DNA of 35,979 nt, taken from assembly GCA_024195585.1 (NCBI GenBank), contig SWBL01000431.1:1-35979 (forward strand), read 5' to 3'. Positions 1-9,216 of this stretch are shown here, in pieces. The DNA comes from Aureobasidium sp. EXF-3400. Taxonomy: Eukaryota > Ascomycota > Dothideomycetes > Dothideales > Saccotheciaceae. The position numbers were made by a program, and so were the translations under genes. The notes beneath the pieces are model-generated. The model was not told where the DNA came from and did no database searches. It saw only the letters and a list, made by a program, of their open reading frames with translations. Position 1 is the first letter of the stretch. Each line of letters begins with the position of its first letter.

Positions 1-1177
1 ACATACCTGTAAATAACCGAGTAGCTAGATAGTTTTCCCGGCAAGCCACACAGTGGTAAATGGAGTATGATTCAAAAAAAAAAAAAAAAAAAAAAAAAGA
101 GGCTGAGGACAGGGTGGTACCTCTAACGAGTGCTGCAGCGACCTTTTCGTGTCTGTAGTCTCAACAACATATTCTAGTACTCTGGTACTCGTGGCAGACA
201 TTCCTCATACATATTTTAATGACATAAAGAAGTTTGGGTTCCATATGGTCTGGGTTGTGGGCGCTATATAGAAAAAACACCTTTCTCGAAAGGCTACAGA
301 GTCATTACGATCGAAATCCATGTGGATAGTATCAGGCAATCTCTTCAAAGCACATTTATGCGAAAATTTGGAGATACCTCTTGTCTCGAAACTCAAATTG
401 GCCAAGTATACCACAAAATAGATTGAGAAAAGCATCGACACGTTGCTATCTGATCCTCGAGTTGACAGGAAGAAAAACTGCAGAAGAACAGGGTGCTGCC
501 TACTGCAATATGTCTTGGCATCAGGGTCACGTCCCCAACATCTCACCACATGAAATTCCAACAACGAAGGCAATCAATCGATGGCCTTGTCAATTAGAGT
601 TGAGGGCTAATTAGATCCCAAAGAGTGCAGGATATATTTCCGGTAAGTTCTCTCAGATATGAAAGGCTTTGCGTTGTTGTAGCGAAGTGAAAATCGCAAG
701 CAGGCACTCTCCACCATGATTGAATCAAGTGTCTATATGAATAAGGACCAGCATGCGCTCTTGTCAGCAACAAGAGTTCATCTACGTGGAGAAGAATAAG
801 CATACTTGTGTGTCTTGCCGAGCGACACGACCTATGTTTCCTTCCATGAAGAACAGTCACAAACCATCGCTTCGCCCAATTTCGGCGCTCTGGATCTATA
901 TGTAATCAGTCAGAACAAGAACATAGCTATAAAGCTCTCTGAGCAATCTTGTGTGGACTTGGTGGCATTGTGGAGATTGTTGCAATGAAGCCTCGCATCT
1001 ATATGCCTTCTCGACTCTGGTCTTAGCTGCGAGGAAAAGATCTGCTATATGGAGGGTATCATTACTGCTCTGGATGTCACCTCGGTGATCTAGGAAGTCG
1101 CTGGTCAGGCATTCGAGATGTGATCGGGATGAAAGATCTTCGTCGATAAGCATTCCAGGTATGATAAGACGTTGAGA
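1..1177. other. Left-edge region without a supportable gene
   Basis: No open frame here has a convincing start, family match and splice structure together. The longest, on the minus strand at 205-573, begins with TTG rather than ATG and has no recognised domain. An 85-codon minus-strand frame at 896-1153 does start with ATG, but it also matches nothing I know. A homopolymer of 25 A lies at 74-98. The right part is presumably the 3' flank of the minus-strand UPF0261 gene. Confidence 0.5.
74..98. repeat. Poly-A tract (25 A)
   Basis: An uninterrupted run of 25 adenines is visible. There is no neighbouring reverse-transcribed gene, target-site duplication or element body to suggest a retroposon tail, so it is recorded as a simple homopolymer only. 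The exact length is likely to be unreliable in assembly. Confidence 0.9.
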
Positions 1178-2440
1178 TCATCTTGAATGTGCTAGCCGCA
1201 TCAAATCGTCAGCGATGTTCACAGCAAAACCTTCATCGTTGATATCCCTCTCGTCATGAACGATAGATATGCCTGAGTCTTGCAGTCGAGAGACAAGAGT
1301 GTCGACCAATGCGTCATCAGCATTACGGTCCTCGAAAGCACCTCCTGGTGTAGCAATCATACTGACACCACCTTTTGGAAGAGTGATCTGCACCACTTTG
1401 GGATTGGCAGCAAAGCGCTTGATCTTATCCGCCATGAAATTGCCAATAGCTATGCACTCATCTTTCGTGGTGCGCATCAAGGTCACCGTAGGATTATGCT
1501 CGAACAACTTTCTTTGCTGATATTTCTCCGGAACTGTTGCCTTAGGCCCGAAGTTGACCATATCGGTAGCTCCAAGGGAGAGAACGTATGGAATGCCCGC
1601 TTTCAGGGCTGCTTCGAGACGGTCCGGCCCAGCGCTCATGTTGCCGCCCATAAGAAAGTCGCAAACTTCGGTCGTGGTTAGGTCGAGTACAGCATCGAGG
1701 CGACCCTCTGAGATCAAGCGCTCCATGGCCTTGCCTCCGTGTCCAGTAGCATGGAAGACATATGTCTCGACTGCATAATTGGCCTCAAGGTGTTCGCGGA
1801 TCTTGTCAACGCAAGGAGTCGTGACACCGAACATTGTGATGCCAACCCGTAGTTTTTGATTCCCTTTGCCCTGCTCTGAATGACTTTGGAGTTGTTGTTC
1901 GTAGGCGGCTGACATGCCTACCATGGCAGCGGCTGCATTATTGAGTATGTTTCTCAAGAGGTCGTTGGTGCCTGCGATATCTACCACAGAGTACATCAGG
2001 GTAATGTCAGTTTCGCCAACAATTGGACCAGTATCTCCAGAAGCGACCGTGCTTGCGATGAGTTTGGGCAGGCCAATTGGCAGAGTTCTCATTACAGCCG
2101 AAGCCAAACTGGTGCCTCCGCTACCTCCTGCGCTGATGATGCCATGAATGGGCTGCTCTTGGTGCAGCTCTTCAATGCATGAGGTCGTGCAACGCATCAT
2201 ATATTTGATGATTTCACCGCGTGGTAGATCTTGCAGAGTGTCCCGTTCTTTGTTCGTGCCAAATTTCGTAACCAAGTCATTCTGGGAGATACTGATGGCC
2301 TGATGGTCGATAGGGCTACGACCACAATCAATCAGGGTGATCGATGTTCCAGGCGGAGACAGAGCCACCAGTCGAGAGTGAAGATGAAGTACTTCAGGCA
2401 GCTTTGTGTCCAGCGTACCCAGCAAGACTATGTGTGGCAT
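1178..2440 (-). CDS. UPF0261 / Tm-1-like ATP-binding domain protein
   Basis: A 420-residue protein from one uninterrupted frame, matching the UPF0261 family (N-terminal half of tomato Tm-1). Visible family hallmarks are the N-terminal strand ending GTLDTK (residues 8-13), the glycine-rich SAGGSGGTSLA segment, then ASGDTGPIVGETDITLMYSV and DIAGTNDLLRNILNNAAAAM. The C-terminal half has HATGHGGKAMERL and TTTEVCDFLMGG. The length is that of the stand-alone family. The frame is open upstream to 2599, with another ATG at 2581, but the start at 2440 (MPHIVLLGT) is chosen because family homology begins there. In plant Tm-1 this domain binds nucleotide and blocks tobamovirus replication. The role of fungal homologues is not established. 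It is transcribed away from the TIM-barrel gene at 2685, which encodes the partner half. Confidence 0.9.
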   Translation of the reverse strand: MPHIVLLGTLDTKLPEVLHLHSRLVALSPPGTSITLIDCGRSPIDHQAISISQNDLVTKFGTNKERDTLQDLPRGEIIKYMMRCTTSCIEELHQEQPIHGIISAGGSGGTSLASAVMRTLPIGLPKLIASTVASGDTGPIVGETDITLMYSVVDIAGTNDLLRNILNNAAAAMVGMSAAYEQQLQSHSEQGKGNQKLRVGITMFGVTTPCVDKIREHLEANYAVETYVFHATGHGGKAMERLISEGRLDAVLDLTTTEVCDFLMGGNMSAGPDRLEAALKAGIPYVLSLGATDMVNFGPKATVPEKYQQRKLFEHNPTVTLMRTTKDECIAIGNFMADKIKRFAANPKVVQITLPKGGVSMIATPGGAFEDRNADDALVDTLVSRLQDSGISIVHDERDINDEGFAVNIADDLMRLAHSR

Positions 2441-2684
2441 TGCGATAACAGAACGCAAAAACAAGGGCAATGAGTGTGTCCTGAGTCCATTGGAGGTGTT
2501 ATCGAATGCAGGATGGCATCGCATTGCGTCGGAGGAGAGGTGCGGGGAGGTTGGTGATGTCTTCATGCAGCGTTGCGTCATGCCGATCAAACAGCTCAAC
2601 TTCGATTCTCAGTCACCTTCCTCTTTGACATTTATCATCCATTGAAACTTTGCCAAAATATTCAAGCAGTTGAATACACACACC
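2441..2684. promoter_or_regulatory. Shared divergent promoter region
   Basis: About 244 bp separate the two start codons of the UPF0261 and TIM-barrel genes, which are read in opposite directions. Both 5' leaders and core promoters must fit here if the chosen starts are right, so co-regulation is likely (inference). No clear TATA box or operator palindrome was found. The sequence just before the plus-strand start, CACACACCATGG, is a good fungal start context. Confidence 0.6.
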
Positions 2685-3527
2685 ATGGCACCTCCAACAG
2701 ATCGCAAGCAAATTCTTGAAAACTTTCGCAAACAGATTGATGCTGGAAAGCCTATCGTCGGAGCGGGCGCTGGCATTGGCCTGTCAGCCAAGTCGATTGA
2801 AGCAGGCGGCGGCGACTTGATCATCATCTACAACAGTGGACGCTTTCGAATGGCTGGTAGAGGCTCTCTGGCTGGACTGATGCCTTTCAGCAATGCCAAC
2901 GATGTTGTCGTTGACATGGCGAAAGAAGTGCTTCCCATCGTCGAGCACACTCCAGTCATAGCAGGCGTCTGCGGTACCGACCCTTTCAAGGACATGCCTC
3001 GCTTCTTGAAGCAACTCAGCGACCTTGGATTCGCCGGTATCCAGAACTTCCCCACTGTCGGTCTGATTGATGGCCAGTTCCGTGCAAACCTCGAGGAGAC
3101 TGGTATGGGCTATGACAAGGAAGTTGAGATGGTACGACTGGCTGCAGAGATGGAGATCCTGACAACACCGTATGTGTTCAATGTTGAAGAAGCGAAAGCA
3201 ATGGCCGGCGCCGGAGCGGACGTGGTCGTCGCACACATGGGTCTCACCACCAGCGGTACGATTGGCGCACAAACAGGCAAATCTCTGGAAGATTGTGTCA
3301 AGGATGTACAAGCCATCAGAGATGCTGCAACCGAGGTCAAAAAGGATATCATTGTCCTCTGCCATGGTGGGCCAATCGCAAAGCCTGAAGATGCGAAATT
3401 CGTGCTCGGAAGAGTCAAGGGCTTGCACGGCTTCTTTGGCGCCAGTTCAATGGAGCGCCTGCCGGTAGAGGATGCCATCAAGGGTGTGACGGAACAGTTC
3501 AAGGACATCGCGGTGCAGAAAGCATAA
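2685..3527 (+). CDS. PEP-hydrolase-like TIM-barrel protein (Tm-1 C-terminal half homologue)
   Basis: A 280-residue intronless protein of the PEP-hydrolase / TIM-barrel signal-transduction family (Pfam PF09370 as I recall it), which forms the C-terminal half of plant Tm-1. Visible hallmarks are [20 protein letters not shown] near residues 26-45, [29 protein letters not shown], a [16 protein letters not shown] strand-loop, and [16 protein letters not shown]-terminal LCHGGPIA and [12 protein letters not shown] phosphate-binding-like end follows. The open frame extends five codons upstream to a TTG, but ATG 2685 has the better context. The chemical reaction of the family is uncertain despite its name. 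The divergent neighbour encodes the other Tm-1 half, so the products probably act together (inference). Confidence 0.9.
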   Translation: MAPPTDRKQILENFRKQIDAGKPIVGAGAGIGLSAKSIEAGGGDLIIIYNSGRFRMAGRGSLAGLMPFSNANDVVVDMAKEVLPIVEHTPVIAGVCGTDPFKDMPRFLKQLSDLGFAGIQNFPTVGLIDGQFRANLEETGMGYDKEVEMVRLAAEMEILTTPYVFNVEEAKAMAGAGADVVVAHMGLTTSGTIGAQTGKSLEDCVKDVQAIRDAATEVKKDIIVLCHGGPIAKPEDAKFVLGRVKGLHGFFGASSMERLPVEDAIKGVTEQFKDIAVQKA

Positions 3528-4608
3528 GGTTATCTGGTCGCCATGTTAGTCAAGAATGCAATAATCTTCGATCAGCAAGCTCAAAAAATCCCCGATCAAT
3601 GTTTGTGGGCATTTCCTCGTCGAAGATACTCTGGACAAGATCGCCAACTCCTGATGGACGAGCGTCTCGGCGTCCTCCTGCAATGCACAACTAGCTTCCT
3701 CTGCCCGTATCAAGACGAGACCAATACTCGTCGTACGAATGTCTCGGCCAGGTACATAGCGTGTTGTCAGATGTGGCGTCGCTCTGATGCAGATTGGACG
3801 GTGGTGGCGCGAGAGACAAGTGGAAGCAAATTGAATTGATGTTGATGCGATGGAGACAGATGTCAACCGATCAGCTTTTGTAGCCAACGCGACGCTCGCT
3901 CCTTCCCAACGGACATACTTTTGCGGTGTTGACTGATGTTGGCTGTAATGATTGTTAGCAGCTTTCTCAGCTCATCGACTCGGCCGAGAGGCACTTACTC
4001 GAATCTTTTTGTGCAATGCAGTTTTTGTCTGTCTGACCTGCGAGAGCTTGATGTTGATGTGGAATATGACAGACGATTGTTTGAAGAAAGAGCCGCAAAA
4101 TGCCAATAGTAGCTTTAAGTCGAGGAAAGAGCACTTGACCGCGTGACAAGCGGGATCGGTTTCGTCGGCCCAAATATCTGCTTGAGCTTGCTCCTTCTGA
4201 ATTCATTGTAGTCATTTCGCCATCATAACTCTGGACTAAGGAAGGGGCGCTTGACGGCTTTGTCACTTTCGTGTAGCTTCTGTCGGCCCTCGATGACTAT
4301 CGCACTCTACGGAAAAGCCTGCTGTCGAAACATTATCCTGCATTTGTACTGCCCAAATCGAAAGAAAATACCTCGACGAGAGTGCTGCCTCCGTCGTCTG
4401 AAGGTCAGACGCCGAGCTCAAGGGCAGCGGCCGCCGTATGTGCTGTACGATGTGAGCTAAGTGGTCATCAGAAGTCCTCCGTCACAGACTCGTTTGTTTG
4501 CTTTGCTCGTCGAGGCTCGTCCATACACCAAGTCTTTTCCGTCTTCTCGAACATCCTTCTCGTCATACAACAACAACAACACGCTGAAGCTCGTAACCCA
4601 TCACCAAA
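3528..4608. other. Intergenic region, no confident gene
   Basis: A minus-strand frame of 113 codons at 3546-3887 begins with TTG, and overlapping plus-strand frames are equally long, so neither is favoured. Nothing resembles a known domain. The stretch before 4609 is rich in CAACAACAAC and pyrimidine tracts, typical of a fungal 5' leader for the next gene. Confidence 0.5.
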
Positions 4609-5428
4609 ATGCCACCAACAACGAGATCTTCAACAAAGAAAGCCACCACCATCAACGTAGAAGACATTGTCTCCTGGACCTCCGCCGTCACTGGCGAGAC
4701 GGTTTCCTACGAGAGGTTTTACGAGTACGATGAAGAAGGAGAGATCCTGTTCGTGCAGCTGCGCATGGACGAGCAAGGGGAATTGGTTCCTTGGACCAAT
4801 GACGAAGGAGATGGTATTAAACAGGTCTACCTGAAGATCGTGACATTGATTCTGATTAGACCTAGAAGATCAGGACCTTGAGATGGCAGAAGACGGCAGT
4901 GTCGAGGAGGGAGAGGTCGATCCAGACTTCAACCCAGAAGCAAACCGTACCGCCGACGAAGACCATGTCGGCGTGCAGGGACTCGCCCAAGAGGCACTAA
5001 TGGCACCCAAACAGAGATGTGCACCTGACAGGCGCCGTCAGACCTCCAAGATCAACAAAAACACACCTCTTCCCGCCAATTATCTCTCTGGCGTTCCTCT
5101 TTCCGCCGCTCTGGTCGCCGGCATGGCTGACTACATGACCGACCTCGTTCATCACGAGTATCTTCTCGACTTCGTTGTCAGCCCTTTGTCGGAGGCAGTT
5201 CTGCGGTCAACCTCGCAGAGCAGCCTCTCAAGCATGCTCAGAAACTTCCGGGTTACCGACCTTTCAGAAGTCAATGGAGCAGGGGCTCACGCGATGGAGA
5301 AGGAGGCCTACGATTCTGTTCGCCCAAGCAAGGTCATCAACGGTAGACGGGTACTCGACCCTCGTCCAAACATCTTCCGCCCGACCAATCCCGCCTACAA
5401 AGAGATAGTTGATTTGGGTCCGTTGTAG
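4609..5428 (+). CDS. Hypothetical acidic protein, two exons
   Basis: Not recognised. My model is exon 1 at 4609-4813 and exon 2 at 4866-5428. The 52-bp intron has a GTATTA donor, a CTGAT branch site and a CCTAG acceptor, giving 255 residues. An alternative intron 4825-4873 also keeps the frame. Without splicing the first frame stops at 4881, and the downstream frame begins just after in another phase, so an intron is needed to join them. The start ATG follows CACCAAA. The N-terminus is basic and Thr-rich. The middle is very acidic (EEGEVDPDFNPEAN), followed by a basic patch CAPDRRRQTSK. The C-terminal 120 residues look folded, with a hydrophobic helix around YLSGVPLSAALVAGMADYM. It may be nuclear, but no function can be assigned. 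Confidence 0.65.
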
Positions 5429-6218
5429 ATAGCCTAGAATGCCGGTGAGGGAGACTTATGTGTGGGATAGAGAAGACAGAAAGATACAAGTCTCTCAACC
5501 CTACAATATTCGAAATAAGCCATGCTGCCTTCGATGGAACTACTCGGCGATAAGAAAGACTGGTACCATTTCATAGGCAATGTTGGCAGTAGCACCACAT
5601 CTGAAGCGCCAGAGCGTACTGCAGTGTACTAGCCAATTTTGAACTGCGTGCAGAACTCATAGCTCCAGCTGAGAATCCATGAACACAACCTGCTATCTAG
5701 ATGCAAGAGTCTCAAGGAATATGATTGCTTTCCATCGAGAGTCCTGTCTCGAAGGTGTTTCTTTGGACAACCAGTTGCAAAGTGATTACATCGTGCATTT
5801 CGATAGTGTAGCCTCAACCCTATTGATCGAAGGAGATGATAGAAGAACCTTCTTTTGCTCAACTATGCAGATGGGCTCAGTGATGACATATATACCATGG
5901 AAATGCAGAGTGCTATCGATTCGAAGGGCTTGTCCCGTGAGAATGACCTAGGATTTGACTCCCAGCGGAAGTTATTTCTTGATACAAAAGTTCCTGCCTT
6001 TTGGTACGGTATCTAATAGCATTGATGGTTGCCTGGGGCTTGATTGGGTAGTCAAACCGCTGAGTGAAAGTCGAAGGGGAAGGTTGTGCTCCACTGTTCG
6101 TTTGATTCGTTTGTTGTGTTTCGAGCACACCTACAAATCACGCTCGAAGCTCGACCATTGCGTCTTTTCCTCTCTTCACGCAACCACAACAAAGACATCT
6201 TCAACAGTCAAACCAGCC
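5429..6218. other. Intergenic region, no confident gene
   Basis: Open frames here are short, lack plausible ATG starts, or are upstream extensions of the next gene's frame. The last 60 bases (CTCTTCACGCAACCACAACAAAG and following) look like a fungal 5' leader ahead of ATG 6219. Confidence 0.5.
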
Positions 6219-7082
6219 ATGGCCTCTCGCTTTGACCTGAACGTGCACCGCGCCAGGCAAGAAGATCTCTTGATTTCCTGCCACTACAACTTGCTAACTG
6301 ATATTAGATTGCACGAGCGTTTCCCACGCGCCTCTGACTACCAGATCGCCAAGCCCAGTCTCGAATGGTTCCTCACTATCGATGGACGTGTGGCTACAGC
6401 TTTTGAGAGCTTGAGAATCACTGACCTGTGGATTGAACAACTGAGTCTGATCAGTGCTCTCAGCAAGTACAGCATCTTCAGCATCATCCCCAACTACCTG
6501 ATCACCAGAGCTTGCAGAGTCGTCGCTACAATCATGCAGGTCTGCGCTGAGGTGTCTCTCCAGAAGGGCAGAAACCCTCCTACTCCCATCACTGAGGAGG
6601 AATTCGATGCCGGCACCTTTGCTCGTCCTTACCAGCTCGTGGTCGTCCCCGACGATGACATGGACCCTCTTGTCTGGATGGATGCTTACACTGTCGCCCA
6701 CGACACCGGCGTTAAGCTGTCTACTCCCAGCATCAACATCACTTACCCTGGTGACGAGTACCAGTACCTGGCCAACGCCGACGTCGTCTTTGCCAGCATC
6801 GACCGCATCAAGAAGCTCGTTGGCACCAGAGCCATCAGCCTGTCCTGCGTCAACCGCATCATCGTCGACGAACCCCTGTACATCAACAAGGCTACCTGGT
6901 ACTCGTTGGGCATGCTGCTTCGCCACCCCGAGATGTACCCTAAGGTCGCTATTGTCTTCTCCGGTCGCGCAGCTTCGTTGGACGAGGACGTTGTCAAGAA
7001 GATTCGCGACTTCGCCGCCCATCACCTGCCCTACTTGCACGAACACAACGACGAGAGCCGTGCTGAGGCTCAGGCTGAGTGA
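6219..7082 (+). CDS. Degenerate DEAD-box-like RecA1 domain protein
   Basis: A protein of 287 residues with the spacing of a DEAD-box helicase first RecA domain but without its catalytic residues. An aromatic-led pre-motif region lies at 62-92 (FESLRITDL...KYSIFSII, like the Q-motif region). The Walker A region at about 92-105 lacks GxGKT. The motif Ia position reads VVVPDDDM (141-148), the Ib position VVFASIDR (189-196), motif II is VDEPL instead of DEAD (216-220), and motif III is FSGR instead of SAT (247-250), followed by a DEAD-box-like helix KKIRDFAAHHL. No second RecA domain follows. The start at 6219 (CAGCCATGG) is preferred over upstream non-ATG extension. Bases 6257-6307 form a possible 51-bp in-frame GC-AG intron (GCAAGA donor, CTAAC branch, ATTAG acceptor); splicing it would give 270 residues. 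It may be a regulatory or decayed pseudo-helicase. Confidence 0.75.
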   Translation: MASRFDLNVHRARQEDLLISCHYNLLTDIRLHERFPRASDYQIAKPSLEWFLTIDGRVATAFESLRITDLWIEQLSLISALSKYSIFSIIPNYLITRACRVVATIMQVCAEVSLQKGRNPPTPITEEEFDAGTFARPYQLVVVPDDDMDPLVWMDAYTVAHDTGVKLSTPSINITYPGDEYQYLANADVVFASIDRIKKLVGTRAISLSCVNRIIVDEPLYINKATWYSLGMLLRHPEMYPKVAIVFSGRAASLDEDVVKKIRDFAAHHLPYLHEHNDESRAEAQAE

Positions 7083-9216
7083 GATGACTACGAAGCTACC
7101 GTCTAAACAACGCTTCACGGACTGTAAGAAAGTTCTCCTTTGCTCAGATTTCTGAAGGTGACTAACATTCAGACCAGACACTCACGCATCCACATCTTCG
7201 AACAAAGGAGGAATAGGAGGAGCACCCGAACGAACAATTTTTGCTTTATCAAGGGGACAATGATGAAGACTTGACGAACAGATGAAAGCCGCGCAAGCAC
7301 ACGAATGAGAAACAAAGGAATGAGCAAAGGAAAGAAAGGCAGACTTGAGGTTTGAAGCAGGACAGCATGGGCTCTTACATCGATAGGCAGGATCCGAGGA
7401 TGCGATAGAGTCCTCCTTCTTCAATACCATCGTTGCTGCTATCATTTCGTGCTCTACTTGTGATTTGAGTGTCATGTTGAGTGTCTGACCTTCTCATCGA
7501 CTTACTCTCGCTGCTTTTCTCTCTCCAGAACGACCTTGGCTTTCTTTCTGCCTTTGTTCACCGGTCGGCTGATGACATGTTCGAAGCATCCAGCGAGCGC
7601 ATGTCGAATCAGTACCTGGGATTTGCAAGTAATCATCCTGTCTTTGCTACAGTGTCGTGGTGAGACGTGTTGGTTCTTTTGCTGTCACCCTTCGCGGATG
7701 AACATCGCGACCACGTCGGTGGGTCAGCTAAGCCACTCGGAGGTCCTTCCCTCTTGATATCTAGGTATCTCCTCCGCGATCCTCCTTACTGGCAAACTAG
7801 CCCGAGTTAAAGGGTCGCATTGACGTTTTCTCTGGAGAATATGAAGTCCACGAACAGAACCCTCGGAAGGCTCAATACCCCACTTCGAAGCGGCCGCCAG
7901 GTATGGACGCTCTGGTAGTCGCAATACCTGCAATCTTCTGACTACTTGCCTGAGAGCCACCACTGTCAGATCACAAAGAAGAGCTAATATTATTATAATT
8001 ACTGAGATCTAAAATGAGCCGATGGTCATATTGCAGCATTTGATTTGCGTCTTGTGTGGGAGCAAGGGCCTCTTGCTCCAGGGAAAGGGTGCCTGACATA
8101 CAGGGGGCGCAACTAATCATTTGGAGAACGTCGCGACTTCCTCTCGAAAATCTGATCTGTCACCTTTCCTCCCTTGCTCACAGACTCGAGGTCAACCGTA
8201 GCGACTGCCAATCGGATGCGCCAGAATGCGAACGGGCCGAGAAAACTAAGTGTACATTCCTCGCGCAGGCCGAGCAAGAGACATTCCCGAACGACTGCTC
8301 CGATGATGCCGAGTATTATGAGCAGTACGGGCGCAATTATATAAACTCCCTGAACGTTCCTTCCTCGACAGGGCTCTTTTGAAACTTTCCATAAGCGGCG
8401 ACTCGATCTAAGCTCGGTTCGGTTCAAGGCGGGTCGCGGCTGGCATTAGGCAATGGCAGGCCAACCTGCGATGACGGCTTATTGCACACCCTTCGCAAAG
8501 CAACATGAAGACCCATGATTGGTCACAGCAGCTCGCCATCTCTCATCAACTAACTTATCGCTGACGTATAGAATATTGACAACAATACCTTGCAACAACT
8601 CGCTTCTTGCAGATCACCCTCTCAGGTTGTTGCGGAAAGACATTCGCCAATTCCAAAGGAATGAATCATGACACTGTTGAAGCTTGGCATGCCAGGAGGT
8701 AATTAACGAGCAGATACTGAATCAACCTTGCTGTCTGGTTTCTCGAGCTTGCTTGAGCGGATAGAAGCAAGGGAGTCAATTTGGACCTGCATGCGATGAT
8801 CCGCCCAACATTGCCTCTCTCCTTGGACCAACCAAAATTGCGAAAATCAAGAAGCGACGTTATCAAGCCAAGGATATGGAAGAATCTGGTCTCGAGTGGG
8901 TCTGGAGCAATGTTGAGGACATTGAAATGTTATACCTGGCGTGAACGCAGGCAAAGATAGGCCTTGGCCACATTCCTGCAACACCCGTCCTGCAACATAG
9001 CCGACTAAACCCACAACGCAATGGACTCTATCTGACTCGTGGTCTGTCACAATGGAGCCCGAGGAACTGGCAAGGTCGGCATCACACTTCCGCATGGTGG
9101 AATGCAGAGCTGCGTTTTGGGACTATGCGTAATGTATGCCAATAACAAGTCGTTTACCCTTCCATCCACTTCTTATTCAATGTTCTTGTGTGATTTTATG
9201 TTGGTGCGTGCAGAAC
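7083..9216. other. 2.1-kb region without a confident gene
   Basis: The best candidate is a minus-strand ATG frame of 97 codons at 7182-7475, with a GTAAGA donor-like site inside it; it matches nothing and coding is doubtful. Other frames (plus 8056-8382, minus 8113-8427) overlap on opposite strands and show no domain. A perfect 8-bp stem with a 5-base loop lies at 8059-8079. The right end holds the promoter of the large secreted protein gene, with no clear TATA box seen. Confidence 0.5.
8059..8079. repeat. Short perfect inverted repeat (hairpin)
   Basis: GGAGCAAG at 8059-8066 is matched by CTTGCTCC at 8072-8079 around a 5-base loop. It is isolated in non-coding sequence with no T tract behind it. 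No role is assigned. Confidence 0.6.

Noticed and set aside
74..98. Poly-A tract as a retroposon tail
   Set aside because: There is no element body or target-site duplication next to it.
2784..3428. Minus-strand frame of 214 codons opposite the TIM-barrel gene
   Set aside because: It overlaps a well-supported conserved gene and shows no family features.
6294..7181. Minus-strand frame of 295 codons opposite the pseudo-helicase
   Set aside because: Its Val/Asp/Gly-rich composition is the usual antisense shadow of a codon-biased gene, and it has no domain.
8059..8079. Hairpin as a transcription terminator
   Set aside because: There is no adjoining gene end and no T tract, and intrinsic terminators of this type are not expected in a fungal nuclear genome.
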